From Phlebiopsis flavidoalba (Eukaryota; Basidiomycota; Agaricomycetes; Polyporales; Phanerochaetaceae): 64,000 nucleotides of DNA. Numbering within the stretch: the stretch's first letter is position 1; every line of letters starts with the position of its first letter. The translations under genes were made by a program, and so were the position numbers. Shown here piece after piece: positions 12,121 to 21,661 of the stretch. The DNA is taken from the NCBI GenBank assembly GCA_035772785.1, contig JAOCPU010000046.1, positions 186,001 through 250,000 of the forward strand. Direction: 5' to 3'. The notes beneath the pieces were generated by a model. That model did not search any database and was not told where the DNA came from. It saw only the letters and a list, made by a program, of their open reading frames with translations.

Positions 12121-13352
12121 CACGGTTAGCAAACACCTGGGGGTTCGGGACCCTTGTTGCAGACCTGTAATTCTAGGCGGCTTCGGAGCGATGTGCGCGA
12201 CCTGGAGAGGCCGTGAGGCAAGCCTACGCCCGGCCTGAGTTTAGCGCAAGGCGCCGTGCTCACGTCACGACGGGACGCGTCGGTTGCGTCATGAGATGAA
12301 TACACGGGGCGCGAGATGCCGGCAAATGTGGGAGGGAGGGTGGCTGTGTCACGATATTCTCGTCAGCGTCGTTCGGTGTCGGACGTCGGTCCTCGACGGC
12401 TCCCAACGCGGGGTTTTCGGTCGGGGCGCACACAAAGCCGCCGGGGCTTCTGAGAACGATAACTTTCGTGGTAAAGTTCCGGTAAATCCGTACACCCCGC
12501 CACAACGTGGGTGACCCCCCGAGCCAAGTGAGGAAGACACCGCTGTCCGCCCCCAGCACGAGAAGATGCAGGTATACTCGGAATACTTGCAGAGCTGTTC
12601 ATAGCTCCGAATGTCCGCGGGTCCGGCGCCTTGCACGCAGGTCGAGAGACGGGGGCCCAAACGAAAGGCGTATGAAACTCATCATCCCGGCGGAGGTTCT
12701 AGCCACTATGTTAGCAATGGTATGCGGACAACGTACTGACTATAGTTGGGGCACCTAGATGACTCACCAACCGGGGCATCACCAGAAGACTGGTTCCGGA
12801 AGCACGCAAACGCACGCATCCGCGCGCCGTGTAAACGGCGGAGGCTCTCGAACGTTGTAATGGGTACGGGTCGCAATGCGAGTGTCGCGAGCTTGGACAT
12901 CCCACCGGCGGAGGGCAGTTCAATGCATTCAATGGGGGAAGACAAGCGAGGATACACGTAACGCGAACGCGAAACCAACCATGCTTCTAGAGCGGGCCAG
13001 TGTATCCAGAAGGCTCCTAGAACGTGCAGAGAACGTGGACAAGTATAGCGCGCACGCGCACAATGGTGCACAATATGCGAAGCTGAATGGAAACATACCA
13101 CAGCCCGCCTTACAAGGTTCGAGGGATTGTTGGAGCGGAATACAGTATGTAGTCGGCTTGGCGGGTGTATTCTTGGGCGTCACCGCGACACACCGGAGGT
13201 CGTGTCCGCCAACTGTGGCGATAGGGGCGTAGAGATTGACGAACAACAATAAAACGGATTGCAGAGTGGTATACGACAGCAATAGCGAACACTGAGCATC
13301 AGGGCACGTAGCAAAATTGTGTGAAAGCTGTCGTGCCGAATTTCCGAGCAGA
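12121..13352. other. No gene recognised
   Basis: Overlapping frames on both strands (for example 12260-12660 and 12706-13101) show no family motif. Some frames over 12900-13300 on the minus strand are hydrophobic but carry no conserved pattern I recognise. This interval separates opsin-related gene 1 from the CHY zinc-finger gene. Confidence 0.4.
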
Positions 13353-14483
13353 CTAATCCTAGCCGGTCGGTTACATCTTGGGGCGAACAGCGACCTCGAC
13401 GGATCTTGCTTGACTCGCTCGTCCTTGATCAGCCTGGAAATAGGGACAATAGTCATCAGGACATGATTTGTCCACGGGGGGGCCACAAAGTAGTTTGTGC
13501 GCACCGGGCATTAATACGGGGATCATCACCTCCACGCTCCACGCGCCAACGCAGCCTGAGGCGGTCTTGGCCTCGATAAACCTATAGCCCGTTTAGACCG
13601 GATGAGCGTCGATATTTCGGATGAACGGAGCATGGTGAGAAGAGTAGACATATCAAGCAGTTGATAAAGAACACGATGATTAGACTTTTCGGTCCCAAAG
13701 CACGGGTGTACCCGTGGCTCCTTGGCCTGAGAACAAATATGTGGATTTGCTACTCGGGCGACAAGGAGAGTTTTGCATGTGAGTTTTGCTCTGTCGAAGC
13801 TCTTCTGTGGCTGCGTTCCCAGCTACGATGAAACATCCGTGGGCGTAACAGGAAAGGGCGTATTGGGCGTACGCCGAACTCTCGATGGGAGGCCACACGC
13901 CTAAACGGGACGCATACACCCCAAAATCCACGTAACACAGGATGGGTAAGAGTTTCAGGAATAGCCATCCAGAAATGTGCACTGCACCCGACCAGAATAC
14001 TGCCTTTTGGGTGTAGTAGAGCAGCCCAGGCAGGGTCGCAAACGGAGGAAACAGCAAGGGGGTGCACGAGAAGGGAACACGCACGTAATGATTATCGCAG
14101 TCGGAATTGGGACAATATTTCGTCGCTCTCCTCGTAGTTGACCATGTCCTTGCGGAAACGCCTTTTTGCACTTTTTGCACATAAACGCCATTTCGGTCGT
14201 CCTACGCAAACGATGGTCCTGCGTGTCTTCATGACATTCGGCACAGTCAAACCACACTGCTTGCAGCAGGGTGCTCGGATAGAGACTTGGGCGTTCAGGA
14301 TATGTTTGCTGGATGAAAATAGCGCGTCGTTAACCGGGTGATAGGCAGACGAGGAAAGTAGGACTTGTTGCAGCAACAGAGTCCTGCACGGTTCGGTCAG
14401 GTCATCACGACGCCGGCGATGTCGTGGTCGCCAGAACACACAGATCCTGAAGCAAAGAGTCCCCCGTGGCCCACTAACCACAT
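13353..14483 (-). CDS. CHY-type zinc-finger protein
   Basis: The start is ATG 14483 with the first exon only ATGTG (14483-14479). Splicing over 14309-14478 gives MCKHILNAQVS. Exon 2 (14308-14085) encodes APCCKQ, WFDCAECHEDTQDH, TTEMAF and CKKCKKAF, then RKDM, EESDE and a CP-x-CDNHY end. This is the Cys/His array of the CHY zinc-finger domain (PF05495). Exon 3 (13581-13505) gives VIEAKT and GDDPRINAR. Exon 4 (13433 onward) gives LIKDERVKQDPSRSLFAP, then DVTDRLG near the end. Family members bind zinc and are linked to redox or ubiquitin functions, but this one's role is unknown. Intron 13582-14084 is 503 bp, far longer than its 71 bp neighbour, and stays open in one frame almost throughout. One extra T near 13577 and a shift near 13390 break the frame. 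The exact stop is uncertain. Confidence 0.82.
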
Positions 14484-17400
14484 CGAAAGTTGTGATTGAA
14501 AGTCGTTGAAAGGTGGTCGCGACCGATTGAATAGAGTGCGGGAAGAGATCAGGTGAGGGGGGGGAGGCGGTCAAGAGCTGCAGACAGAAGGAAACGTAGC
14601 GACTTCGGACTTGCTCTTGATGAAAATTGACAGCTTTACGCTCGCCGCGTTCATCACGCTGCCTGAATATTCCGGCAAATATTCCTGGCCTGGTCGACAC
14701 TCGACGTGCTCGTCGCTCGCGATTTTAAGGGCAACAAAATGCAAGCTTGATACAAGGAGGAGTTTAGCTCATTTACCTCACCACGAGCGCGCTAAGGGAT
14801 ATACGGAAGCAGCTGTCTCACCGTAGACACCCACAGTCGCGGCGTTTCTCAACTTAATCCTCCCACCCGGACGGGGCCCTCAGGCTGCCCAGAAGCCAAA
14901 GGCCCCGTGTTCTTTCGCGAGGCGCGCATGGACGTGCACACGACCCACGACGCCTGGAACTGCGCACGCTCTTACCACGTAGATAGCAAGCACGAGCACG
15001 CCCACAACACGTTCTCGACACAAGCTCCAACCTAGGTCACGGACCCATCACCTTACCCTGTGTCAAGGTGGACGACCTTCCACAGCGCAAATATGCCTCG
15101 GGCCTATCCCCCCGCATAGCACCAAGACACTGCTGGCACGAAATCCGCAGATGACTGTGAAACGGTAGACGTGTGACCCAACTAAAGAGCACCGAACTGG
15201 ATGGTGAGTAAACCTTCCAAGTTATCCCATTACGCGCATCTTTTCCGGAAGTCTGCGACGAAGACAACCCCCCCCAAACCGTTAAAAACCCATCACGAGT
15301 TTGCATCGCTCTGAGTGATTGCCACGCTGTAGGCACAAGAATCAAATGGTCTTGTGCATGCTACAATTGAAATGTATTGCTTTACGCTTCGTCATTTGTC
15401 GCGCTGGAACCCATGATCTTCCCCTTTCTTCAATTACGTGCTCGCCTGCGTTATCTGCCTGGAAATGTTGATATCTTATTCTCATTTCGTGTACAGCGGG
15501 TATCACCACAACCATTCAGGTTCTCACTGCAAGTCGTGTACCAAGTAACGCAAGTCTCCCCACTGCGACACTCTTTGCGACGTGCCCTAGTGCACCGTCA
15601 TCAGACCCAAATGTCCCACTCCTTCGTCCTCGTCGTCCGTCTACAACCTCGTAGTCGGCCACACGTAATGACGATGTGTGAACGGACAGGTCGACCACCT
15701 GCTATTACCAAACTAGTGCGTGAGCATGCTTTCAAACACCCCGTTCGAATTGTGTTCACACCATCCGTGGTTGTATCTACATTGCACCGTCGGTTATTGT
15801 ATACCTCGCAGTCCAGCGTACCCAGGGGCCCAGCACGGACGGATCCGGTCGTGCTTGGCAATTGACGATCTTTGACATCACACACCTTACCCGGCACTCA
15901 TCCCGTTCCTAGTGCTTCCCGTCTCTATAAACAGGGAGTGGCACACCGCACACAAGCTCAGGGCTATGGCTCAAGTGTATCAAGCTGTCATTGGTTGCGC
16001 CATGTGGGAAGGCCGGACTATTCTCGGAGGATTCTTTGGACTTTATTGGATGTGGTGTAGTCCTCTTGTTGGTGTCTTTGGATTGCGTGAAATCGTTTGT
16101 GTGGAACTAACATTAACACTAAGCAAGTGTGAACTCAAACTCTTCGATCCTTGCAGCGCCGACGTGTCGTTCGTTTTCTTAACCGCCACGGGGTCTTCGA
16201 ACCGCGCCCAGAAAAAAAAATCCCCCGTTGGCATACAGGTCCAGATCTTAGTCAGGCCAGACGTGGGACTCATGGAACGCAGGCAGCGTACTGTCTACGG
16301 CGCAGTCGCGGGAGCGTCAACTCTCCAAGGTTTCACGGCCGGGCACCCCCACCGGGGGACGTTGATTTTCGCTGTACACTCACAAGGCGGAGTGCCCTGG
16401 GCTTCGCCACCGAGCTCAGGCCACAACCGGTTCAAGCACGCGGCTGAGCCTCACACACAGCGGCGCGCCGACTCCGACGTTCTTCGCGAGCACCGCGATC
16501 CAACCACTGGCCACAGCCAGCCGCCATCGCGCCCCTCGACACCCGGACATTTCTTCTTCCCCCAGCTATCTCCTGTCTGGCGCCGCCTCAGCGTTCCGCC
16601 AGTCGTGGCGCAAGTGCCGCAGGCGACGAGGAGGAGCGGTCCGGGCTCGGCCGACGGGGTTCACGCGAGAGCGCAAGGCTCCGTCACGCGGCTTGTCGCC
16701 TTACGCTGTCGCCCCCCCCCCCACCCCCCCCGACCTGATGGAAGAAGCCAGGTCTGCACCAGGGCGCAGCGAGTCGCGCGAGGTGCCAGGGTCGATGAGT
16801 AGACGAGAAGCATTGACCCCCCCCCCGACCCCATAGTATGGGAGGTTCACGGTGGCGGTGCACGGAGGTCGCACGGAGCGCGTCGATGAGCACGGAGGTG
16901 CATGTTCCTGAGTCCGTCAAGAAGCACGCTGTTCGTGGTCAACTCGGAAGAGCCCAAGGCTGAAGACCTTGCCGCGTCCTGGATAACTTTAGATTCCTTC
17001 CTTTCTCTTTCAATCAATCTCTGCTTAAGGACAATGCCCTCTTTTTCATTTATAATATCTTTCCCTGCTGAATATCTGCCGAAATGATCAGATCTTTTTG
17101 TTGTATTTAGCACAGCCTGCATGTTCCTCTGCTGTCATTCTTGTGTCTCCATCGAATCCCCCACGTACAATGAGTGCTAATGTTATCCTGCATGCTGTAG
17201 CCAAAAATCATCTGCGGGTGCCACGCCCATGCTATCTTTAACTCGGGGATAGTGTTTCCTGCTTCCTTGATCTGCCTGCATTACGTGAATGAGATTGACC
17301 GGAGAATGCTTACGGACCGCGGGTGCCAGGATAAATAGAGTTGCATCAATGGCTAATGTATGTGCTTAAATGAGGACAATAAACTTCGTTATGTATGCTG

Positions 17401-18003
17401 ACCCAATGTACGGGCCTCGTTACACGTGTCACCTTATACTAGTTTTGAGAGTGTCAGACCTACTTTGACTCTGAAATTTGTCAAAGTTAGGCATAGAGAT
17501 AGTATGTACGCTAGAGGATAATTTGAACCGACGACCCGGCGCTGGGAACTGACGAGCTCACGGTTACAGCGTGCATTTCGTGAGTTCACGTAGACGCCAC
17601 TTCTCAACTACAAAAGCTTCCTAATTGGGACACGCACCCAGGATCTTCGGCGGTGTGAATAGACTTTGAGGACCGGGGAAGTTCGGTACGACTTACCTAC
17701 TTGCTGACCTCATCTCGAAATAGCGTCGAAAGTCATCGAATAACCGAGGGTCCAATTCTAGATGCATCGTGGCGCACGCCCGCGTCCGAAGGCCAGCGCG
17801 GAGGGAGTGTATTGGCCCTAGGACGCTCGACGCCGTGTCGGCCGACTTCGCGACACGACGCCTCTGGACGGGACCTGGATGGTCCGGTGAGCAGGATGGT
17901 GCGTGTGATGAGGCTCAGCAAGCTGGAATGAAGCTTAGCCACGTCGTGCGAGGCGTTCCGAAGACGTCAACGACCGCACGCGCAACACCCCCATCCCGCC
18001 AGG
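14484..18003. other. 3.5 kb without a recognised gene
   Basis: Frames such as 15377-15865 and 15912-16802 are open but show only compositional bias (Arg/Pro/Ser), no motif and no splice-supported extension. Homopolymeric C tracts lie at 16712-16826. The interval 17130-17700 is AT-richer and has no long frame. The end is the upstream region of opsin-related gene 2. Confidence 0.45.
16712..16826 (-). repeat. Cluster of three C homopolymers
   Basis: C runs of 11 (16712-16722), 8 (16724-16731) and 10 (16817-16826) lie within 115 bp. On the minus strand these are G runs that could fold into quadruplexes. They are also places where sequence length is least reliable. Confidence 0.6.
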
Positions 18004-18009
18004 TATATA
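18004..18009 (+). promoter_or_regulatory. TATA box for opsin-related gene 2
   Basis: TATATA lies 144 bp before ATG 18153, followed by a pyrimidine-rich leader (about 18080-18150). This is the usual core promoter layout of strongly expressed basidiomycete genes. Confidence 0.55.
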
Positions 18010-18152
18010 TTCTTAGCTCACTACAACGACTCCTCCTCACTCACCTTGGGTTCCGCTAGTATATCTAACGTCTAGTCTGGGTTTTTTGACCACCACACAC
18101 ATCCCCCCTCCTCTTCCTACCCTCACCCGCCTCCTCGTCTTCGACCACCGCC

Positions 18153-19149
18153 ATGTTTGTTCCACAATGGCTTGTTCGTAGGAACGAAGCGCATCGGCTC
18201 GAACCCGCCCGATGCGCAGGAGCACATCAGCACCAATGCCTCTGACTGGCTCTGGGCTGCCTTCTCCCTCATCACGCTTTGCACGTTGGTCATGGCTGTA
18301 TTCACTTTCATGGTAAGCCGGAGCAAGAATCTACATTTGTCGTACAGATAACTCACGTACAACGCAGAGGCCAAGGGGCAAAACGTCTCTTCCACCAGCT
18401 CGCTTTGATGATCCTCATGACCACCACCCTCTCATACTTCTCTATGGCCTCCGACCTCGGTTCTACCCCCATCGTCACACGAATTCCGTCCCCAGGGTGT
18501 AACTCGTCAAGTCTGGGTAAGTGAACAGCCGCCCTCTTTCGCATGAAATAACAATCCTAACGGTCCCCATGTAGTTATGTGCGGTACATTCTATGGTTTG
18601 TCTGCCTGCCACTCCTGTTGCTCGAGCTCCTGCTCGCAACTGGCCTCTCGACTTCTGATGTCGCGCTGGCTGGCTTCTCCGCCGTCGTCCTTGTCATCAA
18701 CGGCCTGGTCGGTGCCCTTGTCCCGAGCGACTATAAGTGGGGTTACTACGTCTTCGGTGCCCTGTGCCATGATCTACATCTGGTAAGTTCCTCGTGTCTT
18801 CTTTATGACCAGTCAATTCTTATCTGTCTATAGGTGGGTACTCCTCTGGCAAGCCCCCCGCCGCACATTTGCTGAGGCGGGCACGCTACGCAAGAGCTAC
18901 ATCCTTTCGTCCGCGTACCTTGCCTTCATGCTCATCACGTACCCAATCTGTTGGGCACTGTCGGAGGGTGCGAACGTCATCTCCCCCAGCTCAGAGATGA
19001 TCTGGTACGGCATCCTCGACATCATCGCCGGCCCCTTCTTCCTGTTCTTCTTCCTCTGGCAGCTCCGCGGTGTCACTACCATGTTTTCGGCCTGCACTCT
19101 GGCAAGTACACGGATGTCGGCTCTCGCGTCGAGACAGGCTGCCCACTAA
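18153..19149 (+). CDS. Opsin-related seven-helix membrane protein (Hsp30/YRO2 type), copy 2
   Basis: The paralogue of the 11 kb gene, in opposite orientation. Exons are 18153-18312, 18368-18516, 18575-18782 and 18834-19149, with GT-AG introns at the same protein positions as copy 1. The product reads NPPDAQEHISTNASDWLWAA, RPRGK then LFHQLA, RYILWFVCLP, SDYKWGYYVFGAL, WVLLW, YPICWALSEG, SEMIWYGILDIIAGPFF and FGLHSGKYTDVG. The tail ends ETAAH at stop 19147-19149 if one base near 19136 is ignored. As in copy 1 the helix C Asp (RYxDW in opsins) is replaced, here by Leu, and the helix G Lys by Gly, so no retinal Schiff base is possible. Yeast relatives (Hsp30, Yro2, Mrh1) are stress-induced plasma-membrane proteins linked to H+-ATPase control. 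Extra bases occur near 18155-18200 and 18380-18383. Confidence 0.9.
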
Positions 19150-19778
19150 ACGGCCATCGCCCATGCACACACCATCGAAAAACCCTCCCCCTCTGATCCG
19201 TTGGTCATTGCCACCCCTTATCCTTTCTGCTTCATTCTTGTATGACTGCATGATTTACGACGGTCCCACACACACTCCTTACGAAACCCCGCGCATATTA
19301 CACCGTTGTTCGCATTGTTTTACTTAGACCTGTTGTACCTTTTAAATTCTGTACATTGTGGCAAGTTTGCTTCACCCCACTTTTCCTCCTAGCTTAAACC
19401 TCGTCTTATCCCCCTAATGCAGTTTTAATGTCACACTTGGTTCCATGCCAAAATGCCCCGTTAGCATTGCTGTGCTTTGTGAAATGCTCGGGCTACAGCA
19501 CCATGAAGTGTGAATTTGACCTTTTGCGTTTTCATTTGCAACAATTAGCGCGTATGACTCGGTACATGCACGTATGTGCGGATTTTACTCAACGTCGTTC
19601 AAGCACGTCCGCAGCTTCGGCGCTTACATCAGATTGCATCGGTAGCTGATGCGCTTGAGCGCGCTTTGATGCGCCTTGCCAATTAGGACAATCTCACAGC
19701 CGCCCCGAGTTGAACAGAACCTTCATCTCCTTCATCTCCTTCATCTCATGCAGGCCACCTAAATCTGAATCATGCCTA
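19150..19778. other. Intergenic, with a short tandem repeat
   Basis: The 3' flank of opsin-related gene 2 is pyrimidine-rich and AT-rich. No coding pattern is seen up to the unrecognised gene that begins near 19.8 kb. Confidence 0.5.
19721..19747 (+). repeat. Three perfect copies of a 9 bp unit
   Basis: CTTCATCTC occurs three times without interruption (19721-19729, 19730-19738, 19739-19747). It is a small minisatellite in a pyrimidine-rich intergenic stretch. Confidence 0.85.
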
Positions 19779-21060
19779 GAGATGATCTATTCGAAGTACG
19801 TACTTGATTCAAAGTTGCTCTACCTGCTGTATGCTCAAAGTTTATATCAGGATACTCGCGTGGCGAAACGGCCTCGTTTAGACGGATTCTTACCTAGCAA
19901 GACAAAGCCACATCGGACTCCTGCCTCCCTTCCTAGCATATCTGATTTCAGAACTCCTTTGTCATTCCTTCAAACAATACAGGGATGTCTCGCACAGCAG
20001 CCATGAAGAAACCTGCCTTCGTGATTCCTACAGATGCGGCCTCAAGGCCACTGACGAAACCAAAGTCTGAATGGTTCTCAAGCCTCCAATACTTGCGCCC
20101 TCCGCAAGCGCCAGCCCGCTGTCAAATCTATCACAGCACCCGTGTTGAAAACCCATAACCGCCCGCTCCCATACTTCGACCTGCGGTCCCGCTCCAATAC
20201 AACCTGTCGCAGGCCCCTCCAGAGTCTCCGCCCCGGCTCGAAACATGCTTCACACACCCCTCCCCATATCCCAAGGCCTTCAACCCCGCCTGGCAGAGCA
20301 GGCCTCAAACCGCTACCTCGCCACCGCCGCTCGTCAGCAAGAAGGCTGAGGGCGCGAAGCCCGCGGTGACCAGCATCATGCAAAACCCGGATCGCACGCG
20401 CGACAGATATTCGGACAGAGCAGGGTACGGCGGAGATATTGTCGATATTTCTGCAGCAGCATGGGTCTGGTCATGTCGATCCCACCGAACGAGAGATGAA
20501 GAGAGGTTTGGAGCAGAGCCCGGAGAAGAGGAACAAGGCGAGGGGGCACAAGGATTTCATACGGTGCGTTGCATCTTTATCTCTTTGCGAGAAAGTATTG
20601 ATGAATCTTCTCTGTGGGTAGTGGTGGACTTGCAGAAGCAGCATCGCGCCATTTGAGCGCGACGAACACAAAACCAGCTTCTCTGGGAAGCCGATCTGGT
20701 CCGCCTGCAAAAGAAAGGCCAGTCTATGAGACCTGAGTTGCACCATGCGCATCCTCGATATTGTTTGCTCGTCACCAGAACACTCAGGTAACCCCAAGAG
20801 CCCACATGCACCTTCGTGTCGTCTTCGTGCGTGGTACAGTGCTCTTTACAGACGCGCTCGACGTGCGACACGGCCCGATCTCTGCGCTCTTTCGCCTAAA
20901 TGATCACTCGAGCTCACAACGGGAAGGAAGACCCTTGACCTTGCCGTAGGTAGAGACGTTCATGTATGGAGGGGCCTCATGGGCGTCCATTTGCATGCGT
21001 GGCCGACGATGAATGACAAGGATCAAATGCGACCGAGACCGTGTGGTGCTGTCTCTCGTT
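19779..21060 (+). CDS. Unrecognised protein-coding gene, frame-broken
   Basis: Several plus-strand segments look coding although in different frames. They are KRPRLDGFLPSKTKPH and SDFRTPLSFLQ (19870-19990), a Pro-rich stretch (20030-20360), DPTEREMKRGLEQSPEKRN (about 20475-20540), an intron with GT at 20564 and AG near 20620, GGLAEAASR, LWEADLVRLQKKGQ (about 20690), RGTVLFTDALDVRHG and LFRLNDHSSSQREGRPLTL (about 20830-20945), then VGRDVHVWR (about 20950). KRPR could be a nuclear signal. I do not recognise the family, and both start and end are guesses. Confidence 0.4.
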
Positions 21061-21290
21061 TCATAAACGTGTTTTGAGCCAAGCGTCGCGTTCCGGAACC
21101 ATTTCCGCTTTCCCTACCGAGTCCTCCAGGTACAAGGTGATATGGGCCTGTGTCTGCCGAGTTGTGTCTCTAGATCTAGATATGCCGTATGTCCTTGTGG
21201 ATACGTCGTGCTCTGATGTTCTCGGGTATTTGTATCATTAGTTCAAGCAACTGTAGCTTTAGTCTCGATCATCTCTTACCGGATTTCTGC

Positions 21291-21299
21291 TATATATAT
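21291..21299 (+). promoter_or_regulatory. Possible TATA element
   Basis: TATATATAT lies about 370 bp before the chosen start of the cysteine-cluster gene. The distance is long, so either there is a long leader or the start lies further upstream. Confidence 0.3.
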
Positions 21300-21661
21300 G
21301 GTTAACTCGACTTGCTTGTGACCATTCGGACACATGGACCTCGCGACGCGATTATATGTGCTCTACGCGTACGCCTCCCTACGAAACGCGAGCGGCAGTC
21401 ACGGAAAGCACGTGCTGTGACTGCTCGTGGCGGACCGTCTCGTCACGAACGCGGACTCTGTCTCCTCCACTGTCCGCTCCGCAGTGTCTTTGCACCGATA
21501 TTCCACTCGTCGTACGCTCGAATTTATGCTGAACCTTTTGCATTTTACCCCAAACAACCCGCTGCCTGAAGCTACTTGTGTCGGTCGTCGATAGACAGAC
21601 ACTTTTGAACGCCACATTCTACGCTTGTACCCTTCCCACAGTTGGAGTGAGTGAGGTGAAT

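Noticed and set aside
15912..16802. Open frame of 296 codons on the plus strand
   Set aside because: Low-complexity Pro/Arg/Ser composition, runs into C homopolymers, no motif and no start or splice support; looks like a GC-rich chance frame.
17515..17560. TTTGAACCGACGACC, considered as the antisense end of a tRNA
   Set aside because: No matching acceptor stem, anticodon arm or D arm could be paired around it.
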